A stretch of DNA of 64,000 nucleotides. Source: Stramentimicrobium sp964433555 (GTDB taxonomy: Bacteria; Atribacterota; Phoenicimicrobiia; Phoenicimicrobiales; Stramentimicrobiaceae). The notes under the pieces were generated by a model, which worked only from the letters and a program-made list of their open reading frames with translations, made no database searches and was not told where the DNA came from. Position 1 is the first letter of the stretch, and every line of letters begins with the position of its first letter. Of this stretch, positions 44,233-52,425 are shown piece after piece. The translations under genes and the position numbers were made by a program. The stretch lies in NCBI GenBank assembly GCA_964433555.1, contig CAYSRG010000001.1, positions 177,983 through 241,982 of the forward strand. The letters run 5' to 3'.

Positions 44233-45345
44233 TCAATTATTCCCAAAAACTTCATCACATACTTCACATTGGTCACCTACTTCAATTAACCATTCACACC
44301 AATCTGTTTGGCATATATCTGCTTTCATTCCATACCAAGGGCTATTCTCATCTTCTGGGTCTACACAGTCTTCCAATACATTAATATCTAAAATCATAGC
44401 ACAGCATTCTTCTTCATAAGAAATATCTCTTATAGTAGATTTTGGCAACGATTTGCCAATTAGTAAAGCAAATAATCCTTTACTTACATTACCCACGTTG
44501 TCTTCGAGCTCAACAAGCAGAACATATACCTTTCCGTAAAAAGCTTTTTCAGTAAATGCCTGTCTTCCGCTCACCCCTGTTATTGCACCAGGCTCTATTG
44601 CTTCTAAGCAATCAGTAGAAGTATCAATAGGACAACCCATTCCGCTGTCAGACCAGATTGGTTCTGTACAGGTTAAGTTACAGCATCTGTCAAATGGATT
44701 ATCAAAAAAATCATAAACTCTTATTGTCCATCCAGCAATTGCTGAACAGTCATCTCCACAACATTCATCAGCACCTTCACAGTTCTGAGTAGTGGAAACA
44801 CTTTTAAAGAAAATTTCACAACTAGCACAAGAACAATCATCAACTTCTACCTCTATTCCAACATATGGAGGCTTACAGTCAACGATAACCGGGAATTGTA
44901 AGCAGGTGCCTTCTTCCTCGCATTGTCCAGCTTTTACTGTTACGAGGCTTGCGCAGCAATCACCAGGTTCACAGGTATCTTGTGCACAAGGACTACTAGT
45001 GACAACAGTACAATTAAAGTATGCTGAGCCAGTAAAGACTGTTTTATCTGCATTGGGGAAAAGACCAATTACTTGTTCTTTGCTGTAATCACCAGAACAG
45101 TCAGAAATTTCTACTGTTACCACGCCACTAACCGGTGCCGGGAAAGTAACTGTAATCGCACGATTTCCACCTTTAACATAAGTCCAGCCATTTACGTCGA
45201 CCATAGTAGCAATTTCTACGGTGACTTCTTCTGGTTCGCCTTCACCTTCGCCTTCACCTTCGCCTTCACTGGGAATCAGGTCACAGCCAACAAAAACAAA
45301 AGCGGCAAGGGTTGCGATAAGTAAGAGTACTAATAATTTCTTCAT
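44233..45345 (-). CDS. Cys-rich lipoprotein with GE-repeat hinge, paralogue A
   Basis: The lipobox FVFVGC is followed by the hinge SEGEGEGEGEGEPEE and then a secreted domain with 29 cysteines in 370 residues, many paired (GDCC, ADECCGDDC, DRCCNLTC, EEECCAM). Disulfide-bonded extracellular modules are likely. The first 160 residues are encoded by a 482-base block identical to the paralogue at 46428, while the C-terminal half differs. The segment LLVELEDNVGNVSKG is like an Ig/Big repeat. I recognise no named family. CAGGAG precedes ATG 45345. Confidence 0.8.
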   Translation of the reverse strand: MKKLLVLLLIATLAAFVFVGCDLIPSEGEGEGEGEGEPEEVTVEIATMVDVNGWTYVKGGNRAITVTFPAPVSGVVTVEISDCSGDYSKEQVIGLFPNADKTVFTGSAYFNCTVVTSSPCAQDTCEPGDCCASLVTVKAGQCEEEGTCLQFPVIVDCKPPYVGIEVEVDDCSCASCEIFFKSVSTTQNCEGADECCGDDCSAIAGWTIRVYDFFDNPFDRCCNLTCTEPIWSDSGMGCPIDTSTDCLEAIEPGAITGVSGRQAFTEKAFYGKVYVLLVELEDNVGNVSKGLFALLIGKSLPKSTIRDISYEEECCAMILDINVLEDCVDPEDENSPWYGMKADICQTDWCEWLIEVGDQCEVCDEVFGNN

Positions 45346-45348
45346 TAA
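44867..45348. repeat. 482-base block identical to 46963-47444
   Basis: The block runs from six bases upstream of the stretch encoding CKPPY back through the start codon and three bases beyond. No difference was found when reading the two copies side by side; offset is exactly 2,096 bases. Sequence outside both borders diverges at once. Confidence 0.9.
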
Positions 45349-45357
45349 ACACTCCTG

Positions 45358-46086
45358 TTAATAATTTTTAATTTTACATTTTTCAAACACATGCACTTTT
45401 GCACCAGTTCCTATAGTACCATAATGTGCAGATATATTCCAGGTGCCAATAATTTCCGGAGCTGTATAAGTGGTTTTTAAACCAAAAACTGGATCTAGCT
45501 TGCCTACTGCACAAGGTTTGCTCCATTCAATTCTATTACCATCTAAAGGCACTTCATTTTCTGCAAAAAGGTCATAACCTTTTACCACAAAAGTTTGTAA
45601 TCCACCAGGATTTACTTCTGCCTCATGAGGTTCTATTCTAATAGAAAAAAGTTCTTGCATTTCATATTCAAACTTACAGCAAACAGTTTCTTGAATATTT
45701 TGAGGATAAATAACACCATTAATATCTTTAAATCGAACGTAAATAGTTTTAATACCTGATTCCATGCTCGTTCCATACAAACCATTAGCAATGTTAAACT
45801 GGTCATAATTTTCACAATAAGTAACCCAATTTGACCAATCTATATTGTTTCCACTAAAGGACATAGCAGAAATATCTTCTTTTTCACATATAATCTCAAA
45901 TTCCGGGGTACAGTCTTTTATTATGCCATTATTTTCTTTTACATTTAAATGAAAACTTTTTTGCATAGTATTATCAATTACAGAATTAGGAGTAATAATT
46001 TCTTTCTGACAGGCAGTAAGGAATAATACTATAAAAATAATCAAAAAAGTAAAAAAAATTTTTTCTATTTCATGTAAACCTATCAT
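45358..46086 (-). CDS. Lipoprotein with Ig-like domain
   Basis: The hydrophobic signal IFFTFLIIFIVLFLTAC gives a clear lipobox. The mature part has a divergent domain (about 45-145) and a C-terminal Ig-like domain (FSIRIEPHEAEVNPGGLQTF, then SAHYGTIGTGAKVHVFEK) homologous to the small lipoprotein at 42608. I choose ATG 46086. The upstream TTG at 46122 overlaps the promoter boxes, so translation from it is unlikely. The gene ends 12 bases before the Cys-rich gene A, and the two are probably co-transcribed. Confidence 0.75.
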   Translation of the reverse strand: MIGLHEIEKIFFTFLIIFIVLFLTACQKEIITPNSVIDNTMQKSFHLNVKENNGIIKDCTPEFEIICEKEDISAMSFSGNNIDWSNWVTYCENYDQFNIANGLYGTSMESGIKTIYVRFKDINGVIYPQNIQETVCCKFEYEMQELFSIRIEPHEAEVNPGGLQTFVVKGYDLFAENEVPLDGNRIEWSKPCAVGKLDPVFGLKTTYTAPEIIGTWNISAHYGTIGTGAKVHVFEKCKIKNY

Positions 46087-46093
46087 AGAAAAT

Positions 46094-46122
46094 ATTATAT
46101 ATAACAAAAGCAATCTTGACAA
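46094..46122 (-). promoter_or_regulatory. Sigma-70-type promoter of the 45358 lipoprotein gene
   Basis: On the minus strand TTGTCA (46122-46117) and TATAAT (46099-46094) are separated by 17 bases, close to the ideal consensus. The expected transcription start, about 46087, coincides with ATG 46086, so the message may be leaderless. Confidence 0.65.
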
Positions 46123-46340
46123 GAATTTTTGATATAATAGAATGAGTTTATTTAAAAGGCTTTGCAGTTTAAAAGGGAATTTTTTATTTTTTTAGAAAAT
46201 TAGCCACACTCCAAATTTTATTCTTGTCTTAATATGCATTAAATAGGTTTTTACTTTTTTTAGTGTGGTTATTTATCTAAACGATATTTTTGTTTTCTGC
46301 AAGTAAAAATCCTTAATTACCTGTTCAGGTTACTAAAAAA

Positions 46341-46376
46341 GAAGGAATGCTTTTAAAAGCATTCCTTCTTTTTTTA
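46341..46376 (-). terminator. Rho-independent terminator after the Cys-rich lipoprotein gene B
   Basis: GAAGGAATGCTTTT and AAAAGCATTCCTTC form a perfect 14-base palindrome (46341-46368) with T-runs on both sides. On the minus strand it ends in TTTTTTAG, and lies about 60 bases after the stop at 46428. It could act in both directions. Confidence 0.85.
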
Positions 46377-46427
46377 TCAATCTAGTTTAGTTCTATTTTT
46401 ATTTAGTCTACTTTTACTATTTTACGG

Positions 46428-47441
46428 CTAATCTGGCTTAACAGGGCACTCATATTTATATTCACCGGCTTCTTCTGCAGCACCCACTGTACCACCATCT
46501 GTGCATACTACAAATATACCAGTAGGATCGTCCAGGCATTTATTTTCTGTATCAGTCGCAGGTACAATTGTAATATCTGAGCAGGTATCATAATCATTAA
46601 CTTGTATCCATGCACCGTATTGTACTTCATTTCCTACATTGTCAACCAGATTTACTACCACGAATACATCACCATCAAATAATGGTGTAACACAAGCAAA
46701 TTCAGTCAAACATCCAGAAGTCCAGTCAATTGGGCAAGCAGTGCCGGAGTAAGAATCGAGTGGTTCTACACAAGTAATTTCACAGCAATCATCAAATGGA
46801 TAATCATCAAAGATAGCAATGGTCCAACCTGCTAAACCAGAGCAGTCATCTCCGCAATTTTCCTCATCAGGAAGACAAGCACTCTCGGTAATGGTGCTGC
46901 TAAAGGTTAACGCACATCCTTCACATACACAATCATCCGAGCATATTTCTATTACTGCATAAGGAGGCTTACAGTCAACGATAACCGGGAATTGTAAGCA
47001 GGTGCCTTCTTCCTCGCATTGTCCAGCTTTTACTGTTACGAGGCTTGCGCAGCAATCACCAGGTTCACAGGTATCTTGTGCACAAGGACTACTAGTGACA
47101 ACAGTACAATTAAAGTATGCTGAGCCAGTAAAGACTGTTTTATCTGCATTGGGGAAAAGACCAATTACTTGTTCTTTGCTGTAATCACCAGAACAGTCAG
47201 AAATTTCTACTGTTACCACGCCACTAACCGGTGCCGGGAAAGTAACTGTAATCGCACGATTTCCACCTTTAACATAAGTCCAGCCATTTACGTCGACCAT
47301 AGTAGCAATTTCTACGGTGACTTCTTCTGGTTCGCCTTCACCTTCGCCTTCACCTTCGCCTTCACTGGGAATCAGGTCACAGCCAACAAAAACAAAAGCG
47401 GCAAGGGTTGCGATAAGTAAGAGTACTAATAATTTCTTCAT
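46428..47441 (-). CDS. Cys-rich lipoprotein with GE-repeat hinge, paralogue B
   Basis: Residues 1 to about 160 are identical to the lipoprotein at 44233, including lipobox FVFVGC and the Gly-Glu hinge. The C-terminal half follows the same plan with different sequence: DDCVCEGC, ENCGDDCSGLAGWTIAIFDD, DDCCEITCVEPL, SGTACPID. There are 27 cysteines in 337 residues, which suggests a disulfide-stabilised surface protein. AAAGGAG precedes ATG 47441 and a strong terminator follows. Function unknown. Confidence 0.8.
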   Translation of the reverse strand: MKKLLVLLLIATLAAFVFVGCDLIPSEGEGEGEGEGEPEEVTVEIATMVDVNGWTYVKGGNRAITVTFPAPVSGVVTVEISDCSGDYSKEQVIGLFPNADKTVFTGSAYFNCTVVTSSPCAQDTCEPGDCCASLVTVKAGQCEEEGTCLQFPVIVDCKPPYAVIEICSDDCVCEGCALTFSSTITESACLPDEENCGDDCSGLAGWTIAIFDDYPFDDCCEITCVEPLDSYSGTACPIDWTSGCLTEFACVTPLFDGDVFVVVNLVDNVGNEVQYGAWIQVNDYDTCSDITIVPATDTENKCLDDPTGIFVVCTDGGTVGAAEEAGEYKYECPVKPD

Positions 47442-47444
47442 TAA
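46963..47444. repeat. 482-base block identical to 44867-45348
   Basis: Second copy of the identical 5' block of the Cys-rich lipoprotein genes. The ribosome sites just upstream differ between the copies, so the duplication or conversion tract ends right at the start codon. Confidence 0.9.
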
Positions 47445-47806
47445 GAATTCTCCTTTCGTGTTTCTTAACTGTTTCTATTTTCTTTTTTTCCATGGATTTT
47501 AGTGAGAAATTAATTAATTTCTCTTTAATCTGGATTCCTGGCTTTTTATCTGTAAGCTATTTAAAATATTTTACAGATAAATACACCGCATGTCGACCTC
47601 ACACGGGCTAAGAAACCAGCCTTTATAGACAATCACTTTAGTTTATAATATATAATTTGCTAAAAGTCAAGCATCTTACAACTGTGGGAATAACTGTGAG
47701 TAGTTTTCAGTTTAAAGTTTATGCGTTTCAGTATTATTATCCTTGATAGAAGTGAAACTATGAACTAAAATTTGACTTTTATTTTATTGTCAATGTACTA
47801 TATCTA
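47442..47806. other. Non-coding 5' region of Cys-rich gene B
   Basis: The 365-base gap includes, in minus-strand sense, a possible long leader with the pair ATCTGTAA/TTACAGAT (around 47548 and 47573) that would form a hairpin. It also has a stretch of higher GC at 47585-47625. No riboswitch consensus fits. A TTTTCAGTTTAAAG spacer phrase lies near 47705. Confidence 0.4.
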
Positions 47807-48799
47807 TCAATTAAGTGGTGATGAGCCACTTTCGTTATCAGTTGTGTTGTTCCCACCTGAAGAAATAGGAGAAGAGCCTGTTTCTCCAGACGGTGCAGAA
47901 GAACCAGAGCCGCTTATTGCACTACCAGATGATGAAGAGGGTAAAGCAGGAATAGATGAACCACTACTGGTACCTTCCACCATTATATCTCGTTGTATTG
48001 AGCTGGAAGTTACCTGTACTGCTATTGCTGCTACAATGAGGTCCTGAATATTCATACAAATATTTTCCAGATTACTCTCAACCTCCAGTGCCTGGTTGAA
48101 TATGGTTTCTATCTTATCACTTCCAATACCCATTTCAATTGCCTTCAAACCAAGGTTAGCCAGCTCTTTGGTAACATCTTCTACTTCTGACCATTCTTTA
48201 CCCTGTTCGCTACTCAGTTTTAAAATCTGTGCCAGGGTGCTCTGGGGAACACCATTGGCAAGTGAATCTGCTAGTATATCAATCATCTCTTCTGGTTCCC
48301 CGTTCTGAATTTGACTTTCAGCAAGCAGGTTTTGAGCAATCTTCATATTTTCCGATTTCTGGTTAAGTACATTAATAATCAAGCGCTCTTCCACTTTTTT
48401 GGCCAGTCCTTCTTTTACCTTATTAAGAAGAGGTTTTTCTGAAATACCATCATTTTTTGCTGAAATAACCGTATCAAGAAATTTTTTAACATTGTAAGGA
48501 TCAACCTCATTTTCCACACTGTCTTTTATAATGGAAAGGGTATCTTCAGTGGAAATACCTTTATCTATTGCTTCCTGAACTGTATTTAGTACCATCCTTT
48601 TCTGGAAGTCACTGTAAGATGAGCTATCGAGAGCTTGTTCAAACTGGCTAATAGCATTGCCATTTTTAGATTCAATTGCCTGAATGGAAAGAGATATGAA
48701 GAAAAAGAAAAGTGCGGTAACAGTCAGGCATATCAATGAAAATAAAACTTTTCTATTTGTTTGTTCTTTTATCAATTTCTTTTCCATTCTGTTTTTCAT
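47807..48799 (-). CDS. Membrane-anchored helical protein with Ser/Gly-rich tail
   Basis: A cytoplasmic start (MKNRMEKKLIKEQTNRK) precedes one membrane span (about 18-40). Then come about 200 residues of amphipathic helical repeats (KGISTEDTLSIIKDSVENEV; NDGISEKPLLNKVKEGLAKK; NGVPQSTLAQILKLSSEQGK) and a low-complexity Ser/Gly tail from about 273. It follows the anti-sigma gene by 23 bases and the sigma gene beyond that, so the three probably form one envelope-stress operon. No known family is recognised. Confidence 0.72.
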   Translation of the reverse strand: MKNRMEKKLIKEQTNRKVLFSLICLTVTALFFFFISLSIQAIESKNGNAISQFEQALDSSSYSDFQKRMVLNTVQEAIDKGISTEDTLSIIKDSVENEVDPYNVKKFLDTVISAKNDGISEKPLLNKVKEGLAKKVEERLIINVLNQKSENMKIAQNLLAESQIQNGEPEEMIDILADSLANGVPQSTLAQILKLSSEQGKEWSEVEDVTKELANLGLKAIEMGIGSDKIETIFNQALEVESNLENICMNIQDLIVAAIAVQVTSSSIQRDIMVEGTSSGSSIPALPSSSSGSAISGSGSSAPSGETGSSPISSGGNNTTDNESGSSPLN

Positions 48800-48822
48800 T
48801 TATTCTATCCCAATTTTTTAAA

Positions 48823-49503
48823 TCATTCCGAGCTGCAATTGCTGATTTCAATAACGGCATTTTTATTGCCAAAACCATCACTGACATAACGGTAAGCTGC
48901 CGGATCAGGGACCCACTTTTGTCCATCAATGATAAACATATACTCATAGCGCCCCGGTTCCAGTTTTAAAGTAACAGTCCAGAGACCATCATGATTGTCA
49001 TCAATTAGAAGATTACGATTAGGATCCCAGTCATTGAAGTCACCCACTACAGCAATACTATTTATCTGGCTGGCATCGGCCCTCATAGAAAAGGTAATCT
49101 CAGCTAAATTGTTGGGACAGTATTGCTCGATTGATGAAAAATACATATTATAGCTCAGAAAAGCGGTTACCAGAGTTACACCTAACGCGGCAGCCCACTT
49201 CAGGGAAACACGCGGTATGGTTAGAAGGTGGTGAACCTTTTCCCACCAACTCTGCACCACAATTGATTCTTCCTGGGTAATTTTTTGCATAATCCTGTCA
49301 GTAAAGTCGGATGGGAGTTGCTCTTCAGATGAGGATAAGGAATTTAATTTCTGATAAAGATCCTGCCAGGCTTGGAATTCTTTCTGACAATCAGAGCAGG
49401 AATTAAGATGTTCTTCTATCCCAGCTCGCTCTTCGGAAGAGAGCCTACCTTCCAGATAATCCTCTATATATTCCTGAATATTCTGACATTTACTGTTCTT
49501 CAT
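48823..49503 (-). CDS. Zinc-finger anti-sigma factor with extracytoplasmic CBM48-like domain
   Basis: The N-terminus has the zf-HC2 pattern HLNSCSDCQKEF (H-x3-C-x2-C) typical of anti-sigma factors that bind ECF sigmas. A membrane span lies near 97-117. The outside part (about 140-222) is a CBM48/AMPK-type glycogen-binding fold: INSIAVVGDFNDWDPNRN, LWTVTLKLEPGRYEYMFIID, KWVPDPAAYRYVSDGFGNKN. Such a sensor could bind glucan or envelope polysaccharide and release the sigma factor; this is inference. It is encoded 100 bases after the sigma gene. Confidence 0.87.
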   Translation of the reverse strand: MKNSKCQNIQEYIEDYLEGRLSSEERAGIEEHLNSCSDCQKEFQAWQDLYQKLNSLSSSEEQLPSDFTDRIMQKITQEESIVVQSWWEKVHHLLTIPRVSLKWAAALGVTLVTAFLSYNMYFSSIEQYCPNNLAEITFSMRADASQINSIAVVGDFNDWDPNRNLLIDDNHDGLWTVTLKLEPGRYEYMFIIDGQKWVPDPAAYRYVSDGFGNKNAVIEISNCSSE

Positions 49504-49603
49504 TCTAAATTTGTAATCCTCTTTTTATTTATCTTTCTACTTAATAATACGTAAAATTTGGCAGAATGTTACATAAAAAAGGAAATTTTTTACTATATAT
49601 TTT

Positions 49604-50200
49604 TTATTTTTTTATATTTTGTAAAATATCTTTCAATTGTACTCTGGCTCTGTGCAGACGGACCTTTACTGAATTCAGGGGGATGTTGGTAACTTTAGCA
49701 ATCTCGTGATAAGAAAGGTTTTGCATATGGCGTAAAATAATAATCTCTCGTTGGGCAAGAGGCAGGGCTTTGATAGCAGCTTGTAACTCATTTTTGTGTT
49801 CCTGTTGGACCTGCCATTCCTCTGGATTAGTTTTCAGTTCATTATAGTTATGGAAGACAGTATTTGCTGTTTCATCATCAACTTTTTGCTGGTCAGAAAA
49901 GGGAATGGGTAAATCCTTCTTCCTCATTCTATCGCGTATAATGTTAAGGGTAATCTTGTATAACCAACTGGAGAAAGAATAAGCGGGATTATATTGATGC
50001 AGGGAACGGTATGCTTTTAAAAAGGATTCCTGGGCAATATCTTCACTATCATGGTAATTTCCGGTCATACGCAATGCCAGCTGGTAAACCAGATTTTTAT
50101 ATTTTTCAACTAAGAAGGAAAAGGCCTCGGTATTTCCCGATTGACATAATTCAATCTTTTCCAGATCATTGCTTGAGTCAAATATCTCTTTTGCATTCAT
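49604..50200 (-). CDS. ECF RNA polymerase sigma factor (RpoE/SigW type)
   Basis: Region 2 is YKNLVYQLALRMTGNYHDSE followed by DIAQESFLKAYRSL and FSSWLYKITLNIIRDRMRKK. Region 4 is ALPLAQREIIILRHMQNLSY and IPLNSVKVRLHRARVQLKDI. The length, 198 residues, is typical. It is preceded 15 bases upstream by a TPR lipoprotein gene and followed by its presumed anti-sigma factor. It likely directs envelope-related genes in response to the external CBM48 sensor. Confidence 0.95.
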   Translation of the reverse strand: MNAKEIFDSSNDLEKIELCQSGNTEAFSFLVEKYKNLVYQLALRMTGNYHDSEDIAQESFLKAYRSLHQYNPAYSFSSWLYKITLNIIRDRMRKKDLPIPFSDQQKVDDETANTVFHNYNELKTNPEEWQVQQEHKNELQAAIKALPLAQREIIILRHMQNLSYHEIAKVTNIPLNSVKVRLHRARVQLKDILQNIKK

Positions 50201-50215
50201 TTTATATATTTTTCA

Positions 50216-51427
50216 TCATTCTTCTTCAGGATTTTCTTCGGGTGGAAAGTAAGTTTCCATGATAAAATCGATACGCTGCTGGGCTTGAGCCGCTATTGAT
50301 TTGCCATCATCCCAGGTACTATTAGGATATTCATCAATAATTACCTGATAGGCAGCAATTGCCTCTTCCCACATTGCTTGCTTTTCATAACAATAACCGA
50401 TATAAAAATAGGCAGCAGGAGCAATCAGTCTGTTTTCACCAGGCCAGGTAGAAAAGGGATAGTTATTGATGGTAGTCTGAAAGGCTATAATAGCTTGAGT
50501 GTAGTTTTGCAAATCATAGTATATTTCCCCGATAAAGTATTGGGCGGCAGGAGCATAAATGCTTTCGGGATAAAGCGCTATTATTTGCTGAAAACTCATT
50601 ATAGCTTCATTATTATCACCCAATCTTTTATTGCACCAGGCAATTCGATACTGAGCCAGGGGAATTAAATCACTCAATGGATAATTATCAATAACCGACT
50701 GATATTGGATTTTAGCATGGTAATAATCACCGGTCTGATAATAACAGTTTCCTATTCCCAGGCGCGCATCATCAGCCCAGGAGCTGTCGGGGTAATAAAA
50801 AAGAAGAAGTGAATACTCATCTCTTGCTGCAATATAAAGCCCACTTATTTCGTAGATATGGCCAATATAATACTGAGCATCATCAGCCCAGGAGCTGTCG
50901 GGGAATGTATCGCGCAATTCTATGAAAGTATCCATGGCTTGCTGGTAATCTTTCTGCTCCAGAAACTCTATAGCGGTATCATAAAGAATAGTGTCTTCCT
51001 TTGGCTGAAGAATGATTGGTTCGCCAAAATAAACTTCATTGATAATATTTGGTTCAATAAATACATTAATCAATTTAAGAGTAATATATCCTTCTCTAAT
51101 AATAGTTAGGGTCCTTTTCCCCGCTGAAATTTCATTAATCAGGAAATATCCTTCCTGGTCAGTGTAAGCAGTATTAGTGGAGCCACTAATGCTTATCAGG
51201 GCATCCGGAAGTGGTTCTGAGCTTTCCGAACTTTGACGATGCACCACTCCTTCCAACGAACCGGTCTGGGGATTAATTATATTACATCCATTAAGAATAA
51301 TTGTTATAGTAATCAACAACAAAAAAGGTAATAAAATTTTTTTTAGTAAAAACACTGGCACTGACCTTAATGAATTTTTTTTAAAATACTTTACTCGTTG
51401 CTTGTTTTTATTAATTAAAGAAAACAA
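50216..51427 (-). CDS. TPR lipoprotein with an N-terminal carboxypeptidase-regulatory-like domain
   Basis: The lipobox is IILNGC. Residues 55-130 form a regulatory-like beta domain (LEGVVHRQ, SGSTNTAYTDQEGYFLINEI). From 145 to 395 there are about six TPR units of the BamD/YbgF kind (FPDSSWADDAQYYIGHIYEI; YPDSSWADDARLGIGNCYYQ; YPESIYAPAAQYFIGEIYYD). The start is TTG 51427 with AAGGAG seven bases upstream. An identical DNA word, GCCCAGGAGCTGTCGGGG, occurs in two adjacent units (50776 and 50887), so the array is recently expanded. It probably acts as a scaffold in the envelope. Confidence 0.85.
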   Translation of the reverse strand: MFSLINKNKQRVKYFKKNSLRSVPVFLLKKILLPFLLLITITIILNGCNIINPQTGSLEGVVHRQSSESSEPLPDALISISGSTNTAYTDQEGYFLINEISAGKRTLTIIREGYITLKLINVFIEPNIINEVYFGEPIILQPKEDTILYDTAIEFLEQKDYQQAMDTFIELRDTFPDSSWADDAQYYIGHIYEISGLYIAARDEYSLLLFYYPDSSWADDARLGIGNCYYQTGDYYHAKIQYQSVIDNYPLSDLIPLAQYRIAWCNKRLGDNNEAIMSFQQIIALYPESIYAPAAQYFIGEIYYDLQNYTQAIIAFQTTINNYPFSTWPGENRLIAPAAYFYIGYCYEKQAMWEEAIAAYQVIIDEYPNSTWDDGKSIAAQAQQRIDFIMETYFPPEENPEEE

Positions 51428-51468
51428 GGCGTTTCTCCTTTTTTCAATTACATTGTCATTAGGAAAAT

Positions 51469-52425
51469 TTAGAATAATTCTTTTTTGGCTAAATCTGCAA
51501 AGTTAGTATCAGGGAATTCTTTCAGGATAAGCCGAAAATAATATTCAGCTTGTTCTTTTTCATCTATTTTATCATAGGACAGTCCTAAATAATAGTAAAC
51601 AAAATCACTTTTAACACCAGGCTTGAGGTATTTAAGAAAGGCATCTATGGAATTTTGATAATCTTCCTGCTGGTAATAAATCCAGCCCAGATGATAATAA
51701 ACATTAGTATGATAGGGTTTTTCAGCTATTAGCTTCTGATAAATGTCTATGGCTTTCTGGTATTCATCAACACCCGGTATTAAGCTACGAATCTCATGAA
51801 TATAAGCAAGTTGAAGGTAATCATTGGTATGGTCTTTATCGGAATTTTCTTCGATTTTCTTTATAAATTTTTCTATAGCTGTATCGGAAACTTGATATGC
51901 CTTGCGGTAATATTTAGTTGCTTTGATTATATTTCTCTTTTGTGCAGATTGTTGCCCCTGTTGAAAATAGGATTGACCAATGTAATAATAGATTTCCGGA
52001 TTATCGGGATCTTCAGTAATACACTGTTCCAGTTGTTTAATTGCTTCCGAGTATTTCTGTTCCCAGAACAGCTCCTTCCCCAGCTGTAGGCAAGTTTGAT
52101 TTTTATCTTCTTCAGCAACAACTGGTACAGTCCGCTTTTGAGTTTGAACGGTCTGTTCACTCTCCTGGGCTGAGGAGACAAGAAATAAAGTATTAGATAG
52201 CGGATTTAACAGGTATACTGCAAGAAGCATCACAAAAAGCAAGGTGGAAAATGTTTTAGGTACTATAGGTACTATTAGTATTTTTAATTGCACTGTTGCT
52301 CTGTATAGCCTTGTTCTTATTCTTACTATTGCTTTAGTTAAATAAGTTATTATAATTTTTACTCCCTGTAGCTTATTCTTGATAAAAATAAAATTTTCAA
52401 AAGTATTACTTAAGTAATTAGTCAC
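51469..52425 (-). CDS. Exported TPR-repeat protein
   Basis: After a long N-terminal region with a hydrophobic segment (LLFVMLLAVYLLNPLSNTLF) that ends in a probable signal cleavage site near SSAQ, residues 105-318 contain four or five TPRs (LGKELFWEQKYSEAIKQLEQ; YYHLGWIYYQQEDYQNSIDA; KIDEKEQAEYYFRLILKEFP). The start is uncertain: GTG 52425 has no ribosome site, and the real start may be closer to the signal segment. The spacing to the next TPR gene is 41 bases, so they may form one transcript. Confidence 0.75.
   Translation of the reverse strand: MTNYLSNTFENFIFIKNKLQGVKIIITYLTKAIVRIRTRLYRATVQLKILIVPIVPKTFSTLLFVMLLAVYLLNPLSNTLFLVSSAQESEQTVQTQKRTVPVVAEEDKNQTCLQLGKELFWEQKYSEAIKQLEQCITEDPDNPEIYYYIGQSYFQQGQQSAQKRNIIKATKYYRKAYQVSDTAIEKFIKKIEENSDKDHTNDYLQLAYIHEIRSLIPGVDEYQKAIDIYQKLIAEKPYHTNVYYHLGWIYYQQEDYQNSIDAFLKYLKPGVKSDFVYYYLGLSYDKIDEKEQAEYYFRLILKEFPDTNFADLAKKELF

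Larger units (their letters stand above)
46087..46427. other. Intergenic spacer with promoter and terminator
   Basis: Besides the promoter at 46094 and the terminator at 46341, this 341-base spacer contains an imperfect inverted pair TAGCCACACT (46201) and AGTGTGGTTA (46260) separated by about 50 bases. No coding frame is supported. Confidence 0.5.

Noticed and set aside
43802..47502. Plus-strand proline/serine-repeat reading frames opposite the lipoprotein genes
   Set aside because: They are the antisense of the Gly-Glu hinge and lipoprotein codons, without ribosome sites.
47540..47640. Riboswitch in the leader of Cys-rich gene B
   Set aside because: Some pairing is possible but no known consensus fits and the downstream gene has no metabolic role.
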